64,000 nt of DNA from Adhaeribacter rhizoryzae (GTDB lineage Bacteria; Bacteroidota; Bacteroidia; Cytophagales; Hymenobacteraceae). A program made the translations under genes and the position numbers. How positions within the stretch are numbered: the first letter of the stretch is position 1; each line of letters begins with the position of its first letter. Shown in pieces: positions 1-8,850 of the stretch. The stretch is from the NCBI RefSeq assembly GCF_008629685.1, contig NZ_VWSF01000005.1, positions 229,688 to 293,687 of the forward strand, in the 5' to 3' direction. A model generated the notes under the pieces. That model was not told the DNA's origin and searched no databases. It saw nothing but the letters and a program-made list of their open reading frames with translations.

Positions 1-1106
1 GTGTTATCGCCGTAAGCTTTATTTACAATCTCCGGTACCGGTTCTTTCGCCAGTTCGGCCAGGGCTTTAACGGCGGCTAGTTTCATGGCTTCGTTTATTT
101 CGGTGGCCCGCACATCCAAAGCGCCTCTAAAAATATAAGGAAAGCCCAGTACATTGTTTACCTGGTTCGGATGGTCGGAACGGCCGGTGGCCATAATTAA
201 ATCTTCGCGCACCGACATAGCCAAATCATAACTAATTTCCGGGTCGGGGTTAGCCAGCGCAAATATTATCGGATCGGGAGCCATTAATTTTACGTACTCA
301 GGCGATAATACATTACCGGCCGAAAGCCCGATAAATACATCGGCATTGGTCATGGCTTCTTCCAGGGTATTAATATTGCGGAGGGTAATTAATTGCGAAC
401 GATAAATATCCAGATCGTTCCGGTGCGCATTAATAATGCCGTCTTTGTCAAAAACTACTAAATTATCCAGACTCAGACCCAGGCATAAATATAATTTTAT
501 ACACGATATAGCTGCCGCGCCCGCGCCGTTTACCACCATTTTTATCTGGCTAATATCTTTGTTTACTATTTCCAGCGCATTCAGCAGGGCCGCACTGGAA
601 ATAATAGCGGTGCCGTGCTGATCGTCGTGCATCAGCGGAATATTCATTTGCTGGCGCAGGGCATTTTCTATCTTAAAACACTCCGGCGCCTTAATATCTT
701 CCAGGTTAATGCCGCCAAAGGTGGGTTCCAGCGATTTTACAATCCGGATAAATTCATCGGGGTCGGTGCAGTTAATTTCAATATCAAAAACATCGATGCC
801 GGCAAATTTCTTAAACAAAACGCCTTTGCCTTCCATTACGGGCTTAGAAGCATCCGGCCCAATATTACCCAGGCCCAGTACTGCGGTGCCGTTCGAAATT
901 ACCCCAACTAAATTGCCTTTAGAGGTATATTTATAGGCATTTTCAGCATTTAAGGCTATTTCTTTACAGGGTTCGGCTACGCCCGGCGAGTAGGCCAACG
1001 CTAAATCGTACTGCGAACTCAGCATTTTAGTAGGAACTACTTCTATCTTCCCCGGCTGACCCTGCATGTGGTAATTTAGCGCTTCTTGTTTGTTAATTTT
1101 AATCAT
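1..1106 (-). CDS. maeB: NADP-dependent malic enzyme, 3' part cut by window edge
   Basis: Oxidative decarboxylation of malate to pyruvate, a cytoplasmic step linking the TCA cycle to pyruvate and NADPH. The reverse-strand frame opens at ATG 1106 ([13 protein letters not shown]) and stays open to base 1, giving about 368 residues with no stop, so the C-terminal part lies outside the window. Visible family blocks are [48 protein letters not shown] and the NAD(P)-binding stretch [13 protein letters not shown]. The missing C-terminus means I cannot tell whether a phosphotransacetylase-like domain follows, as it does in long MaeB proteins. A hairpin at 1155-1172 ends the upstream gene on the same strand, so this gene is probably transcribed separately. 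Confidence 0.93.
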   Translation of the reverse strand, partial: MIKINKQEALNYHMQGQPGKIEVVPTKMLSSQYDLALAYSPGVAEPCKEIALNAENAYKYTSKGNLVGVISNGTAVLGLGNIGPDASKPVMEGKGVLFKKFAGIDVFDIEINCTDPDEFIRIVKSLEPTFGGINLEDIKAPECFKIENALRQQMNIPLMHDDQHGTAIISSAALLNALEIVNKDISQIKMVVNGAGAAAISCIKLYLCLGLSLDNLVVFDKDGIINAHRNDLDIYRSQLITLRNINTLEEAMTNADVFIGLSAGNVLSPEYVKLMAPDPIIFALANPDPEISYDLAMSVREDLIMATGRSDHPNQVNNVLGFPYIFRGALDVRATEINEAMKLAAVKALAELAKEPVPEIVNKAYGDN

Positions 1107-1154
1107 GCTGCTCCTGCTTTCTTTAGAATATTGGGTAGTGGATTAAACAAAAAA

Positions 1155-1172
1155 CTCAGGCCGCTGCCTGAG
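1155..1172 (-). terminator. Intrinsic terminator after the LysM transglycosylase gene
   Basis: A 7-bp stem CTCAGGC/GCCTGAG with a 4-nt loop lies 40 bases past the stop of the transglycosylase gene. On the minus strand it is followed by a run of T (TTTTTTGTTT). Confidence 0.75.
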
Positions 1173-1213
1173 ATTCTGTTTAATTAAATATTAAATTTTG
1201 GAATAAACTATAA

Positions 1214-2761
1214 CTAACTAATAACCAGTTTCTGACCAGGTTTTATTTCGTCGGTTTTTAATTTATTTAGTTTCTTGATTTTTTCTACGGGAATATTATT
1301 GTAGCGTTTTGAAATATTCCAGAGGGTATCGCCTTGCTGAACGGCGTGAATAAGTCTTACTTCCTGCTCAATTTGTTTTTTACGCGCTTCCTGGCGGGTA
1401 GTATTGGCAGATGCATATTGGGTAGCAGGTTTTTTCGCCTCCGCTATTGTTTCGGTTGCTGCTTCTTTTGCCGCTAGTTCTTCTGGTTGAGTTGCAATTA
1501 TTAAGGTTAGTTTCTGGCCCGGAACCACGGTATTATTTCTCAAATGGTTCCAGCCTTTAATCTGCGCAATGGAAACCTGGTGTTTCTGGGCTATCCGTTC
1601 CAGAAAATCGCCTTTCTGTACAATATATTCGGTTAACTGCAGCGAGTCGGTAGCGGCAGAATCTGGGGCTGCATTCTTTTTGAGCAGATTAGCGGAGGCC
1701 AGCATGATGGGAGGCGTTGGCGCTACATAAACCGATATGCGGCTGGAATCCAGAATGGCGGTCCGGTTCATCGCTAATATTTCCCGCTTTTGCGCCGGTA
1801 CTTTCAACGGATAATTCCGGATGGTTTCGGGCAGCATGGCTTTCCTGATTTCGGGATTCAGCTTGGTTATCTCGTCTTTGCTAAGTTCCAGTTGTAAAGC
1901 TAATCTTTCTAAATCCAGCGATTGGTTAATCAGAATAGTATCGGTTTGAGCGGGAAAAAGCAACGTGTTTGGAAATATTTCGTGTTCCCGCGAATGGTTC
2001 ATCATGTACGTAATAGCCGTAAATGAAGGCACATAACCGCGGGTTTCTTTCGGTAAATAAGGGAATATTTGCCAGAAAGTTTTTTTGCCGCCGCCGGCCC
2101 GGGCAATCGCTTTTTTTACATTACCAGGCCCGCAGTTGTAAGCAGCCATCACCATTTCCCAATCGCCAAAAATGCGGTATAGCTGGTTCAGAAATTTACA
2201 GGCCGCAATCGTAGCCTTTTCTGGGTCCATCCGTTCATCCACATATTCGTTTTGCTTTAACCGGAAATCGTTGGCAGTAGGTGTCATGAATTGCCACAAG
2301 CCCACAGCTTTCGCCGATGAAACTGCCCGCGGCAACAAAGCTGATTCTACCACCGCTAAATATTTAAACTCTTCGGGCAGGTTATATTGGGCCAGGTATT
2401 TCTCAAATAAGGGGAAATATACATTCTGGCGCTCTAATACCCGGCGGGAATATTTGCGGTTGCGGATGGTAAAATAATCGATGTGGGCCCGGACGTAAGC
2501 ATTAAAATGCAACGGAATTTCGCGCTGCAAGCAAGCCAACCGATCTTTAATTAATTCGTCGGGTTCTACGGGAACCGTATCCTGGCGTACCACTAAAGGC
2601 AGTGTCAGGTAATGGGTGGTATCAACGGTAAATAAGGGTATGGTATCAGTTAAGATCTGTTTCGGGTTTATTTTTTTTGTGCCAGCTACTGCATCTTGCA
2701 GGATAAATGAACTGGTGGTAAAAAGAAATAAAACTAAAACAGATCTTAAAGCATGCTTCAT
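1214..2761 (-). CDS. MltD-like membrane-bound lytic transglycosylase with two LysM domains
   Basis: Predicted to cleave peptidoglycan glycan strands in the periplasm. The 515-residue protein has an N-terminal hydrophobic signal (residues 1-27). An SLT/GEWL catalytic domain spans about 110-270, with the expected glutamate in YLAVVESALLP (E139) followed by SSAKAVGLWQFM and AAYNCGPGNV. Two LysM peptidoglycan-binding modules follow near 377-422 (YIVQKGDFLERIAQ) and 470-515 (HAVQQGDTLWNISK). The order signal-SLT-LysM-LysM is that of MltD. It lies 3 bases downstream of gatA and is probably co-transcribed with it. A hairpin terminator follows at 1155-1172. Confidence 0.9.
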   Translation of the reverse strand: MKHALRSVLVLFLFTTSSFILQDAVAGTKKINPKQILTDTIPLFTVDTTHYLTLPLVVRQDTVPVEPDELIKDRLACLQREIPLHFNAYVRAHIDYFTIRNRKYSRRVLERQNVYFPLFEKYLAQYNLPEEFKYLAVVESALLPRAVSSAKAVGLWQFMTPTANDFRLKQNEYVDERMDPEKATIAACKFLNQLYRIFGDWEMVMAAYNCGPGNVKKAIARAGGGKKTFWQIFPYLPKETRGYVPSFTAITYMMNHSREHEIFPNTLLFPAQTDTILINQSLDLERLALQLELSKDEITKLNPEIRKAMLPETIRNYPLKVPAQKREILAMNRTAILDSSRISVYVAPTPPIMLASANLLKKNAAPDSAATDSLQLTEYIVQKGDFLERIAQKHQVSIAQIKGWNHLRNNTVVPGQKLTLIIATQPEELAAKEAATETIAEAKKPATQYASANTTRQEARKKQIEQEVRLIHAVQQGDTLWNISKRYNNIPVEKIKKLNKLKTDEIKPGQKLVIS

Positions 2762-2764
2762 ATC

Positions 2765-4198
2765 CTATGCCAATATTATTTTCTCGTTAACAACCTTCGA
2801 AAATGCAAATAGCTGCGCCTCCTCAAACGAACGCGTGAGCACCTGTAAACCAATGGGTAAACCTTTGGCATCGTAACCAACCGGCACCGAAATAGCGGGT
2901 ACCCCGGCCAAAGAAGCTTGTACCGTAAAAATATCGGCCAGGTAAATTGCCAATGGTTCGGCATCATTGCCGCCCAGCGGAAAGGCAGTAGTAGGGGTAG
3001 TAGGTAAAATTAAGAAATCATATTCCCGAAGCAGTTCTTCGGTTTTTTCTTTAATTAAACGGCGCACCCGTTGGGCTTTGGTGTAGTAGGCATCGTAATA
3101 ATCGGCGCTCAACACAAAAGTGCCCAGCATAATCCGTTTTTTTACTTCGTGCCCAAAACCTTGCGTCCGGGTTTTTTTATACATCGATCCCAGGTCAGTA
3201 GCATCGGGACTGCGGTAGCCGTATTTTACCCCGTCGTAACGCGATAAATTAGAGCTGGCTTCGGCAGTAGTTAAAATGTAGTACGACGGAACAATAAAAT
3301 CGAGGTAAGGAAAGTCTACTGCTTCTACAGTATGTTCTTCGGCTTTTAAGCGATCAATAACGCCCAGCATGGTTTCCCGGATTTCAGGGTCCAGGCCTTC
3401 ACTTTCCAGGGTATCGCGGATATAACCAATCCGGAATTTTTTGTCGGTTTGTAATTGCTGGGAATAGGGAGCTACCGGGCGTTGACTGGCCGTGCTGTCA
3501 AACTCATCGGCTCCGGCCATTACTTCTAATAACAACGCGGCATCTTCGATGCTACGGGTAAGCGTACCAATCTGGTCGAAGGAAGAAGCGTAGGCAATAA
3601 GTCCGTAGCGCGAAATACGGGAATAGGTGGGTTTAAAACCAACAACATCGCAGAATGCCGCCGGTTGTCGCACCGAACCGCCGGTATCGGAACCAATGGA
3701 AGCCAAACACAAATCGGCTTGTACCGCAACCGCTGAACCTCCCGAAGAACCACCGGGTACCAGGCTGTTATCTATTTCGTTCAGGGCAGGACCATAGGCC
3801 GATGTTTCGTTTGAAGCGCCCATGGCAAACTCGTCGCAATTTTGCCGGCCAATAATTATTACATCTTCGTCGAGCAGGCGCTGTACCGCCGTGGCAGTAT
3901 AAAGCGACTTAAAGCCTTCCAGAATTTTGCTGGAAGATTGCAGACTGTGATCTTTATAAGCAAGTACATCTTTAATTCCGATAACCATACCGGCCAGGCG
4001 GCCAGCCGTACCGGCGGCTATTTTCTGGTCTACTTCATCGGCCCGTTGCAGGGCTTCTTCCGTAAACACTTCGAGGTAAGCATTCAGATGTTTTTTTCTC
4101 TCAATATTTTGCAGATAATAATTTACTAAGTCGCGGCAGGTAACGACACCTGTATCTATATCCTGACGTACTTCTTCCAGACTATTATATCGCTTCAA
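2765..4198 (-). CDS. gatA: Aspartyl/glutamyl-tRNA amidotransferase subunit A
   Basis: The amidase subunit of GatCAB, which releases ammonia from glutamine so that misacylated Glu-tRNA(Gln) or Asp-tRNA(Asn) is amidated. The 477 residues match the family's length. The amidase-signature catalytic triad is visible with correct spacing: K76 (GIKDVL), cis-Ser S151 (VPGGSSGGSAVA) and nucleophile S175 (GSDTGGSVRQPA), 75 and 24 residues apart as in characterised GatA. gatB and gatC are not in the window. The gene sits between tatA paralogues upstream (3 bases) and mltD downstream (3 bases), which suggests one minus-strand operon. Confidence 0.95.
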   Translation of the reverse strand: MKRYNSLEEVRQDIDTGVVTCRDLVNYYLQNIERKKHLNAYLEVFTEEALQRADEVDQKIAAGTAGRLAGMVIGIKDVLAYKDHSLQSSSKILEGFKSLYTATAVQRLLDEDVIIIGRQNCDEFAMGASNETSAYGPALNEIDNSLVPGGSSGGSAVAVQADLCLASIGSDTGGSVRQPAAFCDVVGFKPTYSRISRYGLIAYASSFDQIGTLTRSIEDAALLLEVMAGADEFDSTASQRPVAPYSQQLQTDKKFRIGYIRDTLESEGLDPEIRETMLGVIDRLKAEEHTVEAVDFPYLDFIVPSYYILTTAEASSNLSRYDGVKYGYRSPDATDLGSMYKKTRTQGFGHEVKKRIMLGTFVLSADYYDAYYTKAQRVRRLIKEKTEELLREYDFLILPTTPTTAFPLGGNDAEPLAIYLADIFTVQASLAGVPAISVPVGYDAKGLPIGLQVLTRSFEEAQLFAFSKVVNEKIILA

Positions 4199-4201
4199 AA
4201 C

Positions 4202-4399
4202 TTATTTAGAGTTGGTATTAGGCTTGTTGTTATCTTCTTTTTTTTCTTTGGTAGCATCTTTAAATTCCCGGATACCACGCCCTAAATTGCGCGAGATAAC
4301 CGGAATGCGGCTGGCTCCAAAAAATAATAGTAAAACCGCAATAATTAAAAGCGCTTCGCCCATGCCTAAAAAGGCAAGCACGGTTAAGAACAGCGTCAA
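4202..4399 (-). CDS. tatA: Twin-arginine translocase TatA/E-type protein, second tandem copy
   Basis: A pore-forming component of the Tat system that exports folded proteins across the inner membrane. The 65-residue product has one N-terminal membrane helix (residues 3-27), the FG hinge in LLFFGASRIP, and the amphipathic helix ending in [13 protein letters not shown], followed by a charged tail. It lies 6 bases after a paralogue with an almost identical amphipathic segment and 3 bases before gatA. TatC is not in the window. Confidence 0.9.
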   Translation of the reverse strand: MTLFLTVLAFLGMGEALLIIAVLLLFFGASRIPVISRNLGRGIREFKDATKEKKEDNNKPNTNSK

Positions 4400-4405
4400 A
4401 ATAAA

Positions 4406-4618
4406 TTACCGGTTAGGTGTTTCGTCGTTGGCGGCTTTCTCGATGTCGCTTTTAATTTCTTTGGTAGCATCTTTAAACTCCCGGATACCTTTGCCCAGGC
4501 CTTTAGCCAGTTCAGGAATGCGTTTAGCACCAAAAAGCAATAATATTACTACCAGGATAACTAAAACTTCGGAGGTGCCCAGGCCACCAATAAAAGCAAG
4601 AACATTATTCAGTTCCAT
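4406..4618 (-). CDS. tatA: Twin-arginine translocase TatA/E-type protein, first tandem copy
   Basis: The 70-residue product begins [20 protein letters not shown]. It has a single membrane helix (about 14-28), the FG motif in [17 protein letters not shown], and the amphipathic segment [13 protein letters not shown] shared with the downstream copy. This is the first gene of the tatA-tatA-gatA-mltD run. A possible Bacteroidota -7 box (TATTTTTG) lies on the minus strand at 4646-4653, with no clear -33 TTG, so the promoter call is tentative. Confidence 0.92.
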   Translation of the reverse strand: MELNNVLAFIGGLGTSEVLVILVVILLLFGAKRIPELAKGLGKGIREFKDATKEIKSDIEKAANDETPNR

Positions 4619-4912
4619 AATCTAAAAGGTTAAAGTTGAGAATTACAAAAATAGGTTATTTTTTTATATAAGGTAAAGAAAGTCTTTAAAGTTTAAAAAG
4701 CAGAAAAAATATTACTTAAATATTAAATAGCGCACGCGCAGCTTCGCTTAACTTAAAGGTAAGATTATTTAGAGTATTAGAAAAGAAATCCGGAACCGTA
4801 TTTTAAGTTGAAAAGTTACATTCCGGTTCCGGAGGTGGTAAAATAATTTAAATATTAAGTATTTACGAAACCGAAAGGCGTTTTGGATTTAATGTTTGGC
4901 AACATTAAATAT

Positions 4913-6196
4913 TTATTTAGGCACGAGCCAGCTTTGGGGATTCATTTTGTTTACGTTGCGCCAAATTTCGAAGTGCAGTTCGGTGGTGCCTTCGCTATTG
5001 GTGTAAATACTGCCAATATTTTGCCGGGCTTCTACGTTTTGGCCTTCGGTTACGCTCACCGATTTTAGCTTGCCGTAAACGGTAAAATATTCGCCGTGCT
5101 GAATCATTACAATATTATTCATGCCCGAAATATTGATTACTTTGGTTACTTTGCCGGCAAATATTGACCGGGCATTTTCGCCATCGTTGGTTTGGATTTC
5201 AATGCCATTATTCTGAACGCTTACGTTGCGGAGTACCGGGTGCGGGTGCACGCCAAAGCGCTGGGAAATAAAACCCCGTTCTACCGGCCACGGAAACCGG
5301 CCTTTATTGCCGCCGAAAGAAGAGGAGAGGAGCGCCGTTTCGGGCGTTAAGGTAACCCGGTTAGTGGAAGTACGCGTTTCAGCAGTTCCAGCTGCGGCCG
5401 CCCGTTTCCGGGCCAGTTCCGCCGACCGGGCAATCTCGGCTCTTACCATGGCATCTATCCGGTTATTTAATTGCCGTACGGCCAGTTGGCGCCTTTCTAC
5501 TTCTTTGCGTAATTCTTCTTCTTGCCGACTTAGTTGGGTAATTACGGTATTTTGCTGGTTGCGCAGGTTATCCAGGTTTTTAGATTCCTGCAATTGGGTA
5601 TGCAGTAGGTTTTGTTTCTGGCGTTTGGCCCCCGATAATACATTTATTTTTTGCTGCAACGATTCCTGCACCGCATTAATCTGGCGTACCTGGTTTTTAC
5701 GGGCTTCCGAGTATTGGTGCAGGTACGTTAGGCGGCGCACAAACTGGTTAAACGATTCGGCCGCAAACAAAAACATCATTTTATTATAGCTGTTCGTGGT
5801 TTTAGCCGCCCCGTAAATCATGGCAGCGTATTCGGCTTTCATTTTGTCCAAATCCATTTTCAGGGAAGTTACGGTCGTTTCGGTTTTCCGCATATCCCGG
5901 TTAATGTATTTCAACTCCGACGAAATATTGGTAATGAGGCCTTTCTGAACCGTTATTTTTTCCTGAATGGCGTTGAGCTGGCCAATAGAAACTTCTTTCT
6001 TTTCTTTGGTTTGCTGCAAAATGCGGTTCGCTTCCTGAATGCGTTTCAGGTTTTCAACTCTTTCGCGCTCTAACTGGGCTTTAGATTTGGGAGGCGTTTT
6101 AGCTTTGGACTTGCTTTTGCTACTTTGCTGAGCGCTGGCAGCCAAACTTAAAACAATTAAAAATATGAAAAGAAAATATCTGGAAAACCTACGCAT
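4913..6196 (-). CDS. EnvC-like coiled-coil protein with degenerate LytM/M23 domain
   Basis: A periplasmic murein-hydrolase factor of 427 residues. An N-terminal signal peptide (1-22) is followed by a long coiled coil (about 38-260, rich in Q, E, K and R) and a C-terminal LytM fold (about 300-427). The zinc-binding motifs of active M23 endopeptidases are lost. The usual HxGxD is NNGIEI here, and the usual HLHFEI is ELHFEI. That pattern is known for EnvC, which activates amidases instead of cutting peptidoglycan. I therefore infer an amidase activator involved in daughter-cell separation. It lies downstream of the DUF4292 and TPR genes on the same strand. Confidence 0.85.
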   Translation of the reverse strand: MRRFSRYFLFIFLIVLSLAASAQQSSKSKSKAKTPPKSKAQLERERVENLKRIQEANRILQQTKEKKEVSIGQLNAIQEKITVQKGLITNISSELKYINRDMRKTETTVTSLKMDLDKMKAEYAAMIYGAAKTTNSYNKMMFLFAAESFNQFVRRLTYLHQYSEARKNQVRQINAVQESLQQKINVLSGAKRQKQNLLHTQLQESKNLDNLRNQQNTVITQLSRQEEELRKEVERRQLAVRQLNNRIDAMVRAEIARSAELARKRAAAAGTAETRTSTNRVTLTPETALLSSSFGGNKGRFPWPVERGFISQRFGVHPHPVLRNVSVQNNGIEIQTNDGENARSIFAGKVTKVINISGMNNIVMIQHGEYFTVYGKLKSVSVTEGQNVEARQNIGSIYTNSEGTTELHFEIWRNVNKMNPQSWLVPK

Positions 6197-6279
6197 TAAT
6201 AACCTGATAACCCCATTAGACTTGCAAAGATTATAATTCTAATGGCTAACAAAAACTTAACGACGGAATAAATTAAAAA

Positions 6280-7062
6280 TTACTGTCGTTTATACCCACT
6301 GGGCACCGAAAACGGAAAAGCTAACGTGCCTTCGTTCAGGTTTATGCGGTTATAGTCAATAGAGGCAATAGCGCCTTTGGTTTGATCTTTATTTTTTGCT
6401 TTTTCGGTTTGGCCTTGTTGTACCACAATCAGGGCGGCTTTGGCAAAATGCCGGTTTTCTATTTGTTCAAACTGCGAATAATCTACCGAAATAGAATTTT
6501 TGGTATCCTGATCTTTAATGGTAATTTTTTTCAGTTTATTCGAATCAAGATCTACAAATTGATCTATCAGCAGGTTGGCTTGTTCCTGTCGCGAATGTTG
6601 CAAAGGCTTTTCATCAATAATTTTCTCTTTACCTTCGGTGGTTGGTAAGTAATTGCCCAATAAAATGGCCTGCAACAAATCGAAGGTTACATCTACCTTA
6701 TATTTTTGTTTGATATAAGAATAATCACCAGCAAAATATTCTTTTTTGAGCCGGTTCAGCATATAAACCGAATCTTGGGTCAGGCGAATACGGGCCGCTT
6801 CAATGCCTAAAGCCGGTATTATGGAAATCCAGATAATGCTGTCTTTGCGCATCCGGATGTTGATATTAGTAGATATTTTATCGCCTTCGTCTTCTACCTG
6901 CATGCGGCCCCGGGCATTAAAATATTTAAACTCCAGGTTAGCCGGGGCAGTTGTTTCACCGGGTGTTGGGGTCGAAGAACTTACTGGGGTAATATTTTTT
7001 TTACAGGAAGAAAAAGCTAGCAGCAAACTTAACGCCCCAAAAATAAAATGGCGGCTATTCAT
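6280..7062 (-). CDS. DUF4292 family lipoprotein
   Basis: A 260-residue protein with a lipoprotein signal (LLLAFSSCKK, lipobox Cys near residue 20). Its body reads as a beta-rich outer-membrane-associated fold: EFKYFNARGRMQVEDEGDKISTNINIRMRKDSIIWISI. This is characteristic of the Bacteroidota DUF4292 family, which resembles LolA/LolB-like lipoprotein carriers. Its start overlaps the 3' end of the TPR gene by 8 bases, so the two are translationally coupled. Function is not established. The envelope location is inferred from the signal and the neighbours. Confidence 0.82.
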   Translation of the reverse strand: MNSRHFIFGALSLLLAFSSCKKNITPVSSSTPTPGETTAPANLEFKYFNARGRMQVEDEGDKISTNINIRMRKDSIIWISIIPALGIEAARIRLTQDSVYMLNRLKKEYFAGDYSYIKQKYKVDVTFDLLQAILLGNYLPTTEGKEKIIDEKPLQHSRQEQANLLIDQFVDLDSNKLKKITIKDQDTKNSISVDYSQFEQIENRHFAKAALIVVQQGQTEKAKNKDQTKGAIASIDYNRINLNEGTLAFPFSVPSGYKRQ

Positions 7063-8839
7063 ATAATTGTTTGTCCTTTATTTTTTTGTCGATCAGTTCA
7101 GAGCCTTTGCCTAAACTCTTGGCTTTCACCCATTGTTGTACGGCCTGGTCTTTTTCACCTAACTGGAAAAGAACATCACCGTAATGTTCGAGCAGGTCAG
7201 CATCTTTTTTAAGCGCAATGGCTTCTTCTAAATATTTGCGGGCTCCGGCGTAATCTTTTAATTTATACAATACCCAACCGTGCGTATCTAAATAAGTGGC
7301 TTCTTTGGGGTGAGCTTTTACAAGCTTCTCCGACATGCTTTTGGCTTTGTTCAGGTTAGCACCGCGCAAAGAAAGATAATAGCTGTAATTATTTAGCACG
7401 TGCGCATTATTCGGGTCTACAGCCAGTACACTCTCGTAAGCAGCATCTGATTTTGGATAATCTTTCATGGCCTGGTACGCATCGCCTAACTGAATATTAA
7501 ATTGGGTTTGCAGATCGGCATTATCAACAGCTAATTTTTTGCCGTACTCTAAAGATTTTACGCCTTTGCTCGGGTTTTTCTTTAATAAATGACCGGTACC
7601 GTTGTAAAACCAAAGCATGGCCTGGTTCGGGAATAACTCCAGCGCTTTTTCGGTGTGCACAATCATGGAGTCGGTTTGCATTAATTCGGCATCAATAAAT
7701 ACTATTTGCTGCCAGATTTTAAAATGCGAATTATCTAACCGGAGCGCCTTTAAGTAGCTGGCCTGCGCCTCGTTCTTTTTGCGCGCTATGGCTTGCACAT
7801 CGCCGGCAACGGCATAAGCTTTGGCTTCTTGCGGATGCGCTTTCACTGTCATGTTGGCTAATTCCAGGGCCATACTTTCCAGTTCAGGGTTGGGCTGCGC
7901 CGGCGGCATGGGTAATTGCCGAATGTATTCTACCAATATTTTAACCTTAGTATCTACGTCCATTGATGGGTAGCTAAAGGCTAGCTTCAGGTTTTTTTCC
8001 GATTCGCCTAAGTTGCCTTTTTGTTTGTATAAATCGGCGAGCATCAGGCGGGCCTGGGCATTGGTCGGTTCTTGTTGCAGTACCTTGTTTATTAAGGCAA
8101 TAGCTTCTTCGGTTTTTTTATTATTGGCCAGCATTTCGGCTTGCACCAGCGTGTAGCGGGCTTCCGATGGGTCGCTGGCAATTAAATTCTGACCTTCCTG
8201 CAAGGCTTTATCCAGGTTGTTCTGGCGCAGGTAAATCTGTTGTTTTTTGTAAGCAATTTCTTCTAAGAAACCATATTGTTTTTCTATCCGGTCGTAAGTT
8301 TTCAGCGCGTCATCGTAACGTTTCTGCGCCATGTACATATCGGCCAGGTTAAACAAATATTGGTCGGTGTTCGGAATATCTTTGGTGAGTTTCGTCAGGG
8401 TTTTAATGGCATCGTCGTAGCGTTGCTGGCCGTTATAGAGCTGTGCCAGCAATAAATAATAATACGGGTTGGCGGCATCTAAATTAACGGCGGCCTGCGC
8501 AAAAGAAACGGCATCGTTGGGCCGACCCATCATCATAATGGTTTCGGCTAATTTGTAATTTAGGGCAGCATTTACCGGATTTATGGTATAAGCTTTCTGA
8601 AAACGCTCCAGGGCTTTGGGATAGTCCTCCAGCATCATAAATTTCAGACCGTCAATAAAAAAAGATTCGCTGGCTTCTTTATCTCGGGGATCTTCTTGTT
8701 TAGCGGCCAGGGCAGCCGTAGCTTGCTCCTGTTGCCGCTGCTTTTTTTCTTTTCTCCCTTGTTTCTGGCCAAAAACCGGCCCAGCCACCAGTAGTAACAG
8801 GCAGATTGAAGGCCAGATAAAGGATTTAGTCGAAATCAT
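7055..8839 (-). CDS. Periplasmic tetratricopeptide-repeat protein
   Basis: A 594-residue protein with an N-terminal signal (residues 1-24, ending VAGPVFGQ), a short K/Q/R-rich stretch, then tandem TPR units to the C-terminus. Clear units include SFFIDGLKFMMLEDYPKALERFQKAYTINP, AALNYKLAETIMMMGRPNDAVSFAQAAVNLD and HVLNNYSYYLSLRGANLNKAKSMSEKLVKAHP. TPR arrays act as protein-interaction scaffolds. The fixed neighbourhood with DUF4292 and an EnvC-like protein suggests an envelope-assembly role, which is inference. It starts 11 bases downstream of the nucleotidyltransferase gene. Confidence 0.85.
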   Translation of the reverse strand: MISTKSFIWPSICLLLLVAGPVFGQKQGRKEKKQRQQEQATAALAAKQEDPRDKEASESFFIDGLKFMMLEDYPKALERFQKAYTINPVNAALNYKLAETIMMMGRPNDAVSFAQAAVNLDAANPYYYLLLAQLYNGQQRYDDAIKTLTKLTKDIPNTDQYLFNLADMYMAQKRYDDALKTYDRIEKQYGFLEEIAYKKQQIYLRQNNLDKALQEGQNLIASDPSEARYTLVQAEMLANNKKTEEAIALINKVLQQEPTNAQARLMLADLYKQKGNLGESEKNLKLAFSYPSMDVDTKVKILVEYIRQLPMPPAQPNPELESMALELANMTVKAHPQEAKAYAVAGDVQAIARKKNEAQASYLKALRLDNSHFKIWQQIVFIDAELMQTDSMIVHTEKALELFPNQAMLWFYNGTGHLLKKNPSKGVKSLEYGKKLAVDNADLQTQFNIQLGDAYQAMKDYPKSDAAYESVLAVDPNNAHVLNNYSYYLSLRGANLNKAKSMSEKLVKAHPKEATYLDTHGWVLYKLKDYAGARKYLEEAIALKKDADLLEHYGDVLFQLGEKDQAVQQWVKAKSLGKGSELIDKKIKDKQLYE

Positions 8840-8850
8840 TTAATTAAAAT

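Noticed and set aside
5226..5789. Plus-strand frame of 187 codons opposite the EnvC-like gene
   Set aside because: A Ser/Arg/Cys/Trp-rich translation with no domain. It is the antisense of a coiled-coil coding region.
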